Shown here: positions 1-8,883 of the stretch, piece after piece
Layout: each line of letters opens with the position of its first letter
How positions within the stretch are numbered: position 1 is the stretch's first letter
Assembly: GCF_018860915.1 (NCBI RefSeq)
Contig: NZ_JAHKQD010000003.1
Coordinates: 62,001 to 126,000, forward strand
Length of the DNA stretch: 64,000 nt
Source: Colwellia sp. C2M11
GTDB lineage: Bacteria; Pseudomonadota; Gammaproteobacteria; Enterobacterales; Alteromonadaceae
Reading direction: 5' to 3'
The notes under the pieces: generated by a model
The model's database searches: none
What the model saw: only the letters and a program-made list of their open reading frames with translations
What the model was told of the DNA's origin: nothing
Position numbers and translations under genes: made by a program

Positions 1-747
1 AATGGAAATTTTTTAATATGTGCACGAAAAGAAGAAAAGATATTACCTGCCCCTGTGATCAAAGATATGATAGAAGAAAAAGTCGCTTTGCTTGAGCAGG
101 AGCAAGGTCGCGGGGCAACAAAAAAAGAAAAAGAACAATTTAAAGAAGATATTGTTTTCGAATTATTACCTCGCGCTTTTTCTCGTATTTCAGATACTCA
201 CGCCTACATTAGTCCTAAAGATAACATTATCGTTATTAATGCAAGTGCTCGCGGTAAAGCAGAAGATTTACTTGCCTTACTCCGTAAAGTATTAGGCACA
301 CTACCTGTCACTACATTAGAGCCGGACGTCCAAGCTGACGAAACAATGACAGATTGGTTGGTAAAAAAAGATTTAGGCCCTAAGTTTCAATTAGGTATGG
401 AAGCTGAATTTAATGCACTAGGTGACGATGGTGCTGTCATCAGAGTAAAAAATCAAGATTTAGACAGCGACGAAATAAAGTCTCACTTAGATGCTGATAA
501 ATATATGGTAAAAGTGGCTCTTGAATGGGATGAATCATTATCATTTATACTTTGTGATGATTTATCTATTAAACGTATAAAGTTTTTTGACGTGATTCAA
601 GAACAAAATGACGATATCGACAGCGATGATATTGTTGCTAAGCTTGACGCAGACTTTTCACTAATGGCAGGAGAATTAAATCGATTCATTCACGATTTAC
701 TTGCAGAATTTTCATTGAAAACAACAGACTTATTAGAGAACGACTAA
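1..747 (+). CDS. rdgC: Recombination-associated protein RdgC (5' truncated by window edge)
   Basis: RdgC is a nucleoid-associated protein that forms a ring around duplex DNA and restrains RecA-mediated strand exchange. The frame is open from base 1; the residues upstream of the first GTG (base 55) include LICARKEEKILPAPVI, a typical internal RdgC segment, so the true start lies outside the window. About 248 residues are present against roughly 300 in the family, so some 55 N-terminal residues are missing. The rest (acidic, charged helices, C-terminal FIHDLLAEF) looks intact. It ends 41 bases before pgk on the same strand. Identity rests on overall resemblance to the family. Confidence 0.9.
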   Translation, partial: NGNFLICARKEEKILPAPVIKDMIEEKVALLEQEQGRGATKKEKEQFKEDIVFELLPRAFSRISDTHAYISPKDNIIVINASARGKAEDLLALLRKVLGTLPVTTLEPDVQADETMTDWLVKKDLGPKFQLGMEAEFNALGDDGAVIRVKNQDLDSDEIKSHLDADKYMVKVALEWDESLSFILCDDLSIKRIKFFDVIQEQNDDIDSDDIVAKLDADFSLMAGELNRFIHDLLAEFSLKTTDLLEND

Positions 748-788
748 CTTGTGTTAGTTAACAAGATTATTATTTATTTGGAGTAGAA

Positions 789-1967
789 ATGACAATTATC
801 AAAATGGCAGATGTGGAACTTACAGATAAACGCGTTTTAATACGTGAAGATTTGAACGTGCCGGTTCAAGATGGAGTAATTACCTCTGATGCTCGTTTAC
901 AAGCCGCATTACCAACAATAATTCAGGCCTTAGAGGCAGGCGCTAAAGTGATGGTTATGTCACACCTTGGCCGACCTACTGAAGGAGAGTTTGAAGATAA
1001 ATACTCACTTAAACCTGTTGCTGACTATTTAGCTGGTGCTATTAACTACCCTGTGCGCTTGGTAAAAGATTATTTATCAGGCGTTGATGTAGCATCAGGA
1101 GAACTTGTTATTTTTGAAAATGTTCGTTTTAATAAAGGCGAAAAAGAAAATGATGACGTTCTCGCTAAACAATTAGCAAACCTTTGTGATGTATTTGTAA
1201 TGGATGCTTTTGGTACAGCACATCGTGCGCAAGCAAGTACTCATGGTGTTGCTAAATATGCTCCTATTGCTTGTGGAGGTCCATTATTAGTTAATGAATT
1301 AGCTGCCTTAGCTAAAGCTATTGACAACCCTGCTCGCCCATTGGTTGCGATTGTAGGTGGTTCAAAAGTATCAACTAAATTAACTGTCTTAGATGCGTTA
1401 TCAAAAATCGCCGACACAATAGTTGTTGGTGGCGGTATTTCAAATACATTTGTTGCTGCTGCGGGCAAAGAAGTAGGTAAATCACTATATGAACCTGACT
1501 TAATTCCTGAGGCTCAACGCCTTTGTAAGCAAACAGAAATTGTATTTGCTGATGATGTAACCGTTACTCGTGATGGTTTTAGCGATTGGAAACATGATTC
1601 AGTAACAGAAATAAAATCATCATCAGACGTTGATGCACAAGATGATATTATCGATTACGGCCCAGCAACTTCAGCTAAAGTTGCTGAAATAATAAAAACA
1701 GCCGGTACTATTTTATGGAATGGTCCTGTTGGCGTATTTGAAATTGATGCATTTGCTAAAGGTACAGAAGTTATTTCTAACGCGATAGCTGATAGCTTTG
1801 CTTTTTCAATTGCAGGTGGCGGTGACACATTAGCCGCTGTAGATAAATATAATATTAAAGATAGAGTTTCTTATATTTCTACTGGTGGTGGTGCCTTTTT
1901 AGAGTTTTTAGAAGGCAAAAAATTACCAGCTGTAGAAATTCTAGAACAAAGAGCTAAAGAGCAATAG
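789..1967 (+). CDS. pgk: Phosphoglycerate kinase
   Basis: This cytoplasmic enzyme transfers the acyl phosphate of 1,3-bisphosphoglycerate to ADP in glycolysis, and runs in reverse in gluconeogenesis. The 392 residues match family length. The N-terminal signature REDLNVP is at residues 19-25 and SHLGRP at 58-63 (substrate side). The C-terminal nucleotide-binding lobe contains WNGPVGVFE and the glycine-rich GGGDTLAA. The start is supported by a GGAG eight bases upstream. It is the first of three glycolysis genes in the same direction, followed by two aldolases. Two large hairpins lie just after the stop and may separate or process the transcript. Confidence 0.98.
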   Translation: MTIIKMADVELTDKRVLIREDLNVPVQDGVITSDARLQAALPTIIQALEAGAKVMVMSHLGRPTEGEFEDKYSLKPVADYLAGAINYPVRLVKDYLSGVDVASGELVIFENVRFNKGEKENDDVLAKQLANLCDVFVMDAFGTAHRAQASTHGVAKYAPIACGGPLLVNELAALAKAIDNPARPLVAIVGGSKVSTKLTVLDALSKIADTIVVGGGISNTFVAAAGKEVGKSLYEPDLIPEAQRLCKQTEIVFADDVTVTRDGFSDWKHDSVTEIKSSSDVDAQDDIIDYGPATSAKVAEIIKTAGTILWNGPVGVFEIDAFAKGTEVISNAIADSFAFSIAGGGDTLAAVDKYNIKDRVSYISTGGGAFLEFLEGKKLPAVEILEQRAKEQ

Positions 1968-1974
1968 ACATTTT

Positions 1975-2070
1975 CAAGTAGCGAACTTCCACACAGTTTA
2001 TTTACAGTGAAGTTTGCTACTTGTATTCATTCTTTAACAATTAAGCCTAATTTTTAAAGAATGAATACAA
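1975..2070 (+). terminator. Two consecutive long hairpins after pgk
   Basis: The first hairpin pairs CAAGTAGCGAACTTC (1975-1989) with GAAGTTTGCTACTTG (2009-2023), with one G-U pair. The second pairs bases 2021-2037 with 2054-2070, a perfect 17-bp stem around a 16-base loop. They share three bases (TTG, 2021-2023). Neither is followed by a clean T tract, so these may be RNA-processing or attenuator structures rather than a simple intrinsic terminator. Both stems are read directly from the sequence. Confidence 0.55.
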
Positions 2071-2170
2071 TCAACTATACTCAACAGTCTATACAAAAAA
2101 TGAGTAAGTTAACGCACCCCAACTAACAGAGCTTAAAGCAAAATGAAGCTCAAACCTGAAGGAGAATTAT

Positions 2171-3076
2171 ATGGCTTTAAATGCTTCAAGTATGGCATCA
2201 ATGCTTACAAAGGTTATCACAGAACATGGATTTATCGCCGCGCTTGATCAAAGTGGCGGTAGTACACCAAAAGCTTTAGCTTTATACGGCATAGAGGAAA
2301 ATGAATTCTCTAATGATGAACAAATGTATGACTTAGTGCATAAAATGCGCACTCGTATCGTCACTAACCCTGCTTTTACCGGCACACGTATTTTGGGCGC
2401 TATATTATTCGAAAATACGTTAGATAGAGAGTTTTCAGGTAAGCCTTCAGCGCAATACTTGTGGGAAGAAAAACAAGTTGTTCCTTTTCTAAAAGTAGAT
2501 AAAGGACTTTGTGAAGAGAAAAATGATGTGCAGTTAATGAAAGCCATGCCAGAGCTAGATTCATTACTGGATAAAGCGGTTTCTCAAGGGGTGTTTGGAA
2601 CAAAAATGCGCTCTGTTATTAAATTAGCTAACCAACAAGGCATTAATGATGTTGTTGCCCAACAGTTTGAGATTGCAAAACAAATATTAGCAAAAGGCCT
2701 AACTCCAATAATAGAGCCTGAAATTGATATTAACAGCCCTGAAAAATCATCAGCCGAAGCGTTACTTAAATCAGCATTACTTAACCAACTAGATAAGTTA
2801 CCTGACGATAAAAAAGTCATGCTCAAATTAACATTACCTAACACCGACAATTTTTATGATAGCTGTATTAACCATAAAAACACCATTAAAGTAGTTGCAT
2901 TATCAGGTGGTTATGATCGAGAACAAGCCAATAAGAAAGTTGCCGCTAATCCTAAAATGATCGCAAGCTTTTCTCGTGCGTTAACGCAAGGCCTTAGTGC
3001 TAAGCAATCAGAAGAAGAATTTACAGCAATATTAAATACCGCCATAGAAAGTATTTATAACGCTTCAAAAACCTAA
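2171..3076 (+). CDS. fda: Fructose-bisphosphate aldolase, class I
   Basis: It cleaves fructose 1,6-bisphosphate to dihydroxyacetone phosphate and glyceraldehyde 3-phosphate through a Schiff-base lysine, without metal. The 301 residues resemble the short bacterial class I family: AALDQSGGSTPKAL near residue 24, IIEPEIDI in the middle, and VMLKLTLP, whose lysine is the expected Schiff-base residue. The start follows a good GAAGGAGAA ribosome site. It sits between pgk and a class II aldolase gene, so the organism encodes both mechanistic classes side by side. The long upstream gap with hairpins suggests it can be expressed separately from pgk. Confidence 0.93.
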   Translation: MALNASSMASMLTKVITEHGFIAALDQSGGSTPKALALYGIEENEFSNDEQMYDLVHKMRTRIVTNPAFTGTRILGAILFENTLDREFSGKPSAQYLWEEKQVVPFLKVDKGLCEEKNDVQLMKAMPELDSLLDKAVSQGVFGTKMRSVIKLANQQGINDVVAQQFEIAKQILAKGLTPIIEPEIDINSPEKSSAEALLKSALLNQLDKLPDDKKVMLKLTLPNTDNFYDSCINHKNTIKVVALSGGYDREQANKKVAANPKMIASFSRALTQGLSAKQSEEEFTAILNTAIESIYNASKT

Positions 3077-3374
3077 TATAACTCTTCATAAGTCCAAGTA
3101 AGTTAACCCTATCTAACGGTATGGTTAACTTTCATACTTATTAATAACAATCAGCTAATATCACTTATTTTTCAACTACTTTTCTAGTAAATTTCTAGCA
3201 TCAACCCCGTATTTTCAGTCAAACCATCAAAACAACAACTTTTACTGCCTGAACAGTATAAATACTGTTATAATTTATTGATAAACACTGTTTGTTATAA
3301 AAATAATGATTCATAAACAGAAAAAAAACACCTTCACATTCAAAAATTTAATTGGCTAATATTAGGAGTAATCA
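3077..3374. other. Intergenic region between the two aldolase genes
   Basis: This 298-base AT-rich gap contains a 9-bp inverted repeat, AAGTTAACC (3100-3108) with GGTTAACTT (3123-3131), followed only by weak T content. The rest presumably holds the promoter of the class II aldolase gene, whose ribosome site is TTAGGAG just before 3375. No coding potential was noticed. Confidence 0.5.
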
Positions 3375-4439
3375 ATGGCTTTAATTTCAATGCGTCAAAT
3401 GCTAGATCATGCAGCTGAATTCAACTATGGCATTCCTGCGTTTAATGTAAATAATTTAGAGCAAGTGCGCGCAATCATGATTGCAGCAGACAAAACGGAT
3501 AGCCCTGTAATTCTTCAAGGATCAGCAGGCGCACGCAAATATGCTGGAGCCCCCTTTTTACGACACTTAATTTTAGCTGCTATTGAAGAGTTTCCTCATA
3601 TTCCAGTAGTAATGCATCAAGATCATGGAACATCGCCGAGTGTTTGCCAACGTTCTATTCAATTAGGTTTTTCATCCGTAATGATGGATGGCTCTTTAAT
3701 GGATGACGGTAAAACACCAAGCAGTTATGAATATAATATTGATGTAACACGTAGAACTGTTGAAATGGCACATGCTTGTGGTGTCTCTGTTGAAGGTGAA
3801 CTAGGTTGTTTAGGTTCATTAGAAACCGGTGAAGCTGGTGAAGAAGATGGCATTGGTGCAGTAGGTAAGTTAACCCTTGAACAAATGTTAACAGATCCTG
3901 AAGAAGCGGCTGATTTTGTGCAAAAAACGCAAGTCGATGCTTTAGCTATCGCCTGCGGTACATCACATGGTGCATACAAATTTACTCGCCCACCCACAGG
4001 TGACATTCTAGCAATTGATCGCATCAAAGCTATTCATACCCGTATTCCTAATACACATTTAGTAATGCATGGCTCATCTTCTGTACCACAAGAATGGTTA
4101 GCTATAATTAATGAATATGGCGGTAATATTCCGGAAACTTATGGCGTACCTGTTGAACAAATTCAAGAAGGTATTAAAAACGGCGTACGTAAAGTTAATA
4201 TAGATACTGATTTACGATTAGCCTCAACGGGCGCAACTCGACGCTTTTTAGCACATAACCCAAGTGAATTTGATCCACGTAAATTTTTAGCCGAAACAAC
4301 CAAAGCAATGTCTGATATCTGTGTTGCTCGTTATGAAGCATTTAATACAGCCGGTAATGCAAGTAAAATAAAACCTATCAGCCTTGATAGCATGTTTGAT
4401 TTATACCAAGCTGGTAAGTTAAACGCAATAATCAAGTAA
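3375..4439 (+). CDS. fba: Fructose-bisphosphate aldolase, class II
   Basis: This zinc-dependent aldolase acts in glycolysis and gluconeogenesis. The 354 residues carry the class II signatures: HQDHGT (Asp83, His84, metal and catalytic region), [17 protein letters not shown] and HGSSSVPQ. Length and the opening [15 protein letters not shown] match the group often called the Calvin-cycle subtype, which also occurs in heterotrophs. It follows the class I aldolase after 298 bases and is followed by a hairpin and a short intrinsic terminator. No Calvin-cycle genes are nearby, so central glycolysis or gluconeogenesis is the simplest role. Confidence 0.97.
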   Translation: MALISMRQMLDHAAEFNYGIPAFNVNNLEQVRAIMIAADKTDSPVILQGSAGARKYAGAPFLRHLILAAIEEFPHIPVVMHQDHGTSPSVCQRSIQLGFSSVMMDGSLMDDGKTPSSYEYNIDVTRRTVEMAHACGVSVEGELGCLGSLETGEAGEEDGIGAVGKLTLEQMLTDPEEAADFVQKTQVDALAIACGTSHGAYKFTRPPTGDILAIDRIKAIHTRIPNTHLVMHGSSSVPQEWLAIINEYGGNIPETYGVPVEQIQEGIKNGVRKVNIDTDLRLASTGATRRFLAHNPSEFDPRKFLAETTKAMSDICVARYEAFNTAGNASKIKPISLDSMFDLYQAGKLNAIIK

Positions 4440-4445
4440 GACAAA

Positions 4446-4517
4446 TTAGCCTAGAATTTATAATAATGAGGTTCTAGGCTAATAAATCATTTATTTAAAG
4501 GGTTTTGGCCCTTTTTT
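4446..4517 (+). terminator. Hairpin plus intrinsic terminator after fba
   Basis: An 11-bp stem TTAGCCTAGAA (4446-4456) pairs with TTCTAGGCTAA (4472-4482). It is followed by a second short hairpin, AAAGGG-TTTTGG-CCCTTTTTT (4497-4517), ending in a T run. The second fits an intrinsic terminator for the class II aldolase transcript. Confidence 0.7.
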
Positions 4518-4825
4518 ACCTACAAAATTAATTTATTCAAATAGTTAATCATAAACATCATGCTTATTATAAAAATCACTTACCTGATGACAAGAGCGTT
4601 AATTGACTAACCTATTAACAATAAACTCAATCAAATTGCTATTAAACATCAAATCCTACTTTAAAATAATCAAAACTGCTTTATAATGAACTCTTTTAAA
4701 GTTTTGATTTAGCTCTAGCCGCAGTTATACCCGTCTACATGTTTGCTTATAAATCTACTTTTAATTGGTTCTAAGATGCTTCATACGACTTAGATATAAT
4801 ATTTCAAACTAAAAAAGATCTTAAC
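4518..4825. other. AT-rich intergenic region upstream of DUF481 pair
   Basis: About 300 bases without a recognisable gene, RNA or repeat. It presumably contains the promoter of the first DUF481 gene. No convincing Shine-Dalgarno sequence precedes the ATG at 4826. Confidence 0.4.
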
Positions 4826-5686
4826 ATGCCTCGTTTACTCATTGTGATATCATTTTTGTATTTATCTGTTAGTACTTATGCACAAGGAAGTAATTTTCAA
4901 AAAACAAATCCTGACACATCAAGTGCAACAGCAGCTGACATTTTATTTAGTCTAGAAACTCCTGATACCACTACCAACATTAGAACGCCGCCAATTTTTA
5001 CTGGCTCAATTGAACTTGGCTTCCTCTACAAAACGGGAAATACTAATAGTGGTGATGTAAAAACAGGCTTAGATTTTCGTTTTGAAAAAAGCGCCTGGTT
5101 AAGTTTATTAAATATCGACTTATTATTAAAGAAGGCAGATGTTGTCTATGATGATGGTGATACACACTTTGAAACGACCGATCACAAATGGACTGTATCT
5201 TCACAAACAAACTATAACTTAGATAATAAAGAACAAAATTATGTCTATGGCAACATTTGGTATGAAGAGAATGAATTCAGTAGCTTTGATTATCAAAGCT
5301 CGATATCAACTGGCTGGGGACGTCACTGGTATAGAAGTAACGAGGCTTCTCTTTGGGGAGATATAGGCCCTGGCTATAAACGCGATTTATACAAAGAAAC
5401 TGATACCGATGAGCAATTAACGGCAGATACTTTTATCGTTCAACTTCAAGCGTTATATATAAGAAAAATTGGCGATCATATTGAATTTAAAGAATATTTA
5501 AGTGCTAAACAAGCACTTGATACCGATGAAAACAGTATTTATAAGTCAGAGACAATAATCACAACAAAACTAATTTCTACGCTGCAATTAAAATTCACAG
5601 TTACCTTAGGCTACAACACCAAGGTAGATGAAGAGCAAAAGAATTTTGATACTCAAACAGCTGCCACACTCGTCTATAGTTTTTAA
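4826..5686 (+). CDS. DUF481 outer-membrane-type protein, copy 1
   Basis: DUF481 proteins (E. coli YdiY-like) are predicted outer-membrane beta-barrels of unknown function, some salt-induced. The 286 residues begin with a probable signal peptide (hydrophobic stretch to about residue 19, ending STYAQG). Then comes a Thr/Asn-rich linker, and from about residue 60 alternating strands with GFLYKTGNTNSGDVK, GWGRHW and DIGPG. The final residues LVYSF end in Phe, as expected for a porin-type C-terminus. It is followed after 87 bases by a clear paralogue, from which it differs mainly by a longer N-terminal linker. The substrate or role cannot be read from sequence. Confidence 0.85.
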   Translation: MPRLLIVISFLYLSVSTYAQGSNFQKTNPDTSSATAADILFSLETPDTTTNIRTPPIFTGSIELGFLYKTGNTNSGDVKTGLDFRFEKSAWLSLLNIDLLLKKADVVYDDGDTHFETTDHKWTVSSQTNYNLDNKEQNYVYGNIWYEENEFSSFDYQSSISTGWGRHWYRSNEASLWGDIGPGYKRDLYKETDTDEQLTADTFIVQLQALYIRKIGDHIEFKEYLSAKQALDTDENSIYKSETIITTKLISTLQLKFTVTLGYNTKVDEEQKNFDTQTAATLVYSF

Positions 5687-5773
5687 TATTATAAAAAATC
5701 AAACAAATTAACACATAATTAAAAGCGGTTTTTATATCCGCAAGAATGACTCAACTTTGAAAAGGAAACAGCA

Positions 5774-6556
5774 ATGAATCATAAATTAGCACTTTCAACC
5801 CTATGTATATTACCACTACTGTCATACACAGCAGCGGCAGAAGATGCAGCTGAAGCAAAATCACCTTATACAGCATCAGCTGAATTAGGTTTTTTATATA
5901 AAACAGGTAATACTAAAAGCGCTGATGTTAAAGCCGCTTTTAACCTTGGTTACGAGCAAGATAAATGGCGCTCTACACTTGCCTTCAATATTCTAGCTAA
6001 AAAAATTGAAACAGAAGATGATGAAGGTAATGAAGAATTTGAAACTACTGATAATAAATGGGATGTTTTAGGTCAAACTAATTACACCATTGGTGAAGAA
6101 GGTAAAAACTACCTTTACGGAAACCTTGCATATCAACAAGATAAATTTAGTGGTTATGAGTCACAAGGCTCTTTTTCTGCTGGTTGGGGTCGTCATTGGT
6201 TTGAAAACAAAACCTCATCATTTTTTGCTGATATTGGTCCAGGTATAAAATATGATGTAACTCGTGCAACAGATACACAAGCCTCAGAGAGCAACACTAA
6301 CTTTATTATTCAAGCACAAGCGCTTTACACACATAAATTCAATGAACATGTTCAATTTAAGCAATATTTTGTTGCTAGACAAGCAACAGAATCGGGTGAA
6401 AATAGTGTTTATAAATCTGAAAGCTCTATTACTGCTCAGCTAATTGATGCACTACAATTGAAATTTGCTATTCGCGTTGATTATGACAGTGAAGTTCAAC
6501 CTGAGTTTGAAAAAACGAACACTGAAACATCAATGACGTTAATTTACAACTTCTAA
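5774..6556 (+). CDS. DUF481 outer-membrane-type protein, copy 2
   Basis: This is a paralogue of the preceding gene, with 260 residues. The signal peptide reaches about residue 22 (SYTAAAEDA), and a predicted beta-barrel with GFLYKTGNTKSADVK, GWGRHW and DIGPG follows. The C-terminus LIYNF ends in Phe as outer-membrane barrels do. By eye the two mature proteins are identical at somewhat under half of positions, so the duplication is old. The start is well supported by AAAGGAAAC upstream. A 17-bp perfect hairpin follows the stop at 6593-6634. The function is unknown. Confidence 0.87.
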   Translation: MNHKLALSTLCILPLLSYTAAAEDAAEAKSPYTASAELGFLYKTGNTKSADVKAAFNLGYEQDKWRSTLAFNILAKKIETEDDEGNEEFETTDNKWDVLGQTNYTIGEEGKNYLYGNLAYQQDKFSGYESQGSFSAGWGRHWFENKTSSFFADIGPGIKYDVTRATDTQASESNTNFIIQAQALYTHKFNEHVQFKQYFVARQATESGENSVYKSESSITAQLIDALQLKFAIRVDYDSEVQPEFEKTNTETSMTLIYNF

Positions 6557-6592
6557 CCACTATATGGTTTTAGTAAGTTAACACTTCATTAC

Positions 6593-6634
6593 TACAGTTA
6601 CTATTGTTTACAGAATCAAACAATAGTAACTGTA
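6593..6634 (+). terminator. 17-bp perfect hairpin after DUF481 copy 2
   Basis: The stem TACAGTTACTATTGTTT (6593-6609) pairs perfectly with 6618-6634 around an 8-base loop. No T tract follows, so termination is plausible but unproven; RNA stabilisation is an alternative. Confidence 0.5.
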
Positions 6635-6742
6635 TAATATTAACTCGTTAAAATTCTCATATCCCCTCTCCCGCTCTATCCTTTTCATAAATACGTATGA
6701 ATAAGTTAATCAGTTTAACTATAAACAACTAATAGATTTTTT

Positions 6743-6839
6743 TAGTAATTATAACAACTAGTTATTGAAATAAACGCTTTGTATTTGGCCATTTTTTCTA
6801 CGTGTAAAATTGTTCACTTAATTAATGAAACTGGTATTA
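6743..6839 (+). repeat. Diverged half copy of a MITE-like intergenic repeat
   Basis: These 97 bases align, with about eight mismatches and no gaps that I can see, to the reverse complement of 43874-43970. Shared blocks include AACAACTAGTTATTGAAATA and TTCACTTAATTAATGAAACT. The other half of the element, ending in ATACCAATCTCACTAACT at 44037, is absent here. The copy lies in the gap between convergent DUF481 and isocitrate lyase genes. Confidence 0.8.
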
Positions 6840-6906
6840 TCAACAATCACCAGACAATATCCTAGTATTACGCCTGCTATCATGGCAGTACCTAAATTAC
6901 AGGCAC

Positions 6907-6934
6907 AAAAAAACGACCCGAAGATCGCTTTTTT
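6907..6934 (-). terminator. Intrinsic terminator of aceA
   Basis: Read on the minus strand, an A-flanked stem CGATC-TTCG-GGTCG (one G-U pair, UUCG tetraloop) is followed by seven T residues, 20 bases beyond the isocitrate lyase stop codon. This is a textbook rho-independent terminator and could work in both directions. Confidence 0.85.
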
Positions 6935-6953
6935 AGAATTAATATATTAGTGA

Positions 6954-8543
6954 TTAGTTAAATTGGTTAGATGTATTTTTCGCACCACCGGCTTTAAGTG
7001 CATTCTCACCAGCAAAGTATTCTTTATGGTCATCACCCATATCAGAACCAGACATGTTTTGATGTTTAACACAGGCAATACCTTGGCGAATCTCTTCACG
7101 TTGAACGTTTTTAACATAACCTAGCATACCTTGCTCACCGAAGTACTCTTTGGCTAAGTTATCTACAGATAATGCCGTTGTATGGTAAGTAGGTAGCGTG
7201 ATTAAGTGATGGAAAACATTCGCTTCACGTGCTGTATCAGCTTGGAAAGTACGAGTACGTTCATCAGCGATAGCTGATAGTTCAGTATTATCATATTCCG
7301 CACTCATTAAGTTAGCACGATCATAAGCAGAAACGTCTTTACCTTCTTCAACCATTGTATCGTAAGTCTGTTGACGGAAGTTAAGCGTCCAGTTAAAAGA
7401 TGGTGAGTTATTATATACAAGTTTCGCATCTGGATGAACTTTACGAACGTCATCCATCATTCCCGCAATTTCGTGTACAGTAGGTACTGCCGTTTCAATC
7501 CAAAGTAAATCAGCACCTGCATTAAGTGCACCAATACAATCGAATACACAACGTTCATGGCCTGTACCAGGACGGAATTGATATAAACCAGAAGGTAAAC
7601 GCTTAGGTCGAACTAATTTACCATCACGGTTAAAGCAAACATCACCTTCAGCCATATCAGCTACATCGATTTCTTCAACATCTAAGAAAGAGTTATAAAT
7701 ATCACCTGAATCACCTGGCTCTTTAACAACAGCAATTTCTTTAGTAAGACCCGCACCTTCTGAGTCAGTACGAGCAACGATTATACCGTTATCGATACCT
7801 AACTCTAAGAAAGCATGACGTAAGGCACGAATTTTCGCATGGAAGTCAGCATGAGGTACAGTAACTTTACCATCTTGGTGACCACATTGCTTTTCATCCG
7901 CTACTTGGTTCTCAATTTGAAGTGCACAAGCGCCAGCTTCAATCATTTGCTTAGCCATTAAATAAGTCGCTTCCGCATTACCAAAACCAGCATCAATATC
8001 AGCAACAATTGGTACAACATGTGTTACATGGTTATCAATTTTGTCTTGAATAGCTGCTTTTTCACTTTCTGATGTTGCTGCATCTAACTCACGGAAAAGA
8101 CCACCTAATTCACGAGCATCAGCTTGACGTAAGAATGTATAAAGCTCTTCAACTAAAGAAGCTACTGACGTTTTTTCATGCATAGATTGATCTGGAAGCG
8201 GACCAAATTCACTACGAAGTGCAGCAACCATCCAACCAGAAAGGTATAAATAACGACGATCTGTTTTGCCATCAAAATGTTTCTTGATAGAAATCATTTT
8301 TTGTTGACCAACAAAACCATGCCAGCAACCTAATGATTGTGTGTATTTAGTCTTGTCTGCATCAAATGCAGCCATATCAGCACGCATGATATCTGCAGTA
8401 TACTGAGCAATCTCTAAACCAGTTTTAAATCTGTTTTGTGTTCTCATACGAGCTACTGATTCAGGATTAATAGGATCCCAAGATGAACCTGCTTTTTCTT
8501 TTATTGCTTTAACTGCTTCAATTGCACTTTGATAATTAGACAT
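6954..8543 (-). CDS. aceA: Isocitrate lyase
   Basis: It splits isocitrate into glyoxylate and succinate, the first step of the glyoxylate bypass used on acetate and fatty acids. With the ATG at 8543 (GGAG six bases upstream) the protein has 529 residues; a longer frame would need a TTG at 8555. It belongs to the long bacterial ICL group rather than the roughly 430-residue E. coli type. The catalytic loop reads KQCGH (residues 218-222) where most ICLs have KKCGH, and Gln209 stands where most have His (ALQIENQ against the usual VHFEDQ). From memory these two Gln residues characterise Colwellia cold-adapted ICLs. Malate synthase G lies 2.7 kb away. Confidence 0.96.
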   Translation of the reverse strand: MSNYQSAIEAVKAIKEKAGSSWDPINPESVARMRTQNRFKTGLEIAQYTADIMRADMAAFDADKTKYTQSLGCWHGFVGQQKMISIKKHFDGKTDRRYLYLSGWMVAALRSEFGPLPDQSMHEKTSVASLVEELYTFLRQADARELGGLFRELDAATSESEKAAIQDKIDNHVTHVVPIVADIDAGFGNAEATYLMAKQMIEAGACALQIENQVADEKQCGHQDGKVTVPHADFHAKIRALRHAFLELGIDNGIIVARTDSEGAGLTKEIAVVKEPGDSGDIYNSFLDVEEIDVADMAEGDVCFNRDGKLVRPKRLPSGLYQFRPGTGHERCVFDCIGALNAGADLLWIETAVPTVHEIAGMMDDVRKVHPDAKLVYNNSPSFNWTLNFRQQTYDTMVEEGKDVSAYDRANLMSAEYDNTELSAIADERTRTFQADTAREANVFHHLITLPTYHTTALSVDNLAKEYFGEQGMLGYVKNVQREEIRQGIACVKHQNMSGSDMGDDHKEYFAGENALKAGGAKNTSNQFN

Positions 8544-8883
8544 AATATTCTCCAATGGTCTTATTTACATGAATCTAAGTTATATAACTAAAATTAGGTT
8601 AGTGTAACTTGCTATGAAAGCAACCACACCGGACAACAAAAATAATAACCAACCATCCACTATTTATGAAATATATAATTACTATTACCACCATTCACAC
8701 AAAAAATACAACATTCAAATTCTACATCAATAAAATTAAACCAATAAAATACAATGAATTAAAGCTTATTGAATATTAATTTTTATGACTTTTATATGAA
8801 ATAATCACGATTTATTATTGAACAAGACTAAAAATTAGCTTATATTCATTTAAATTATGAATCACGAGAGAGCTATCAAACTG
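8544..8883. other. Divergent promoter region aceA / LysR
   Basis: About 340 very AT-rich bases separate the divergent isocitrate lyase and LysR genes. Divergent placement of a LysR gene often means its operators lie here. I could not pick a convincing T-N11-A site among many candidates, and no gene is visible. Confidence 0.45.
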
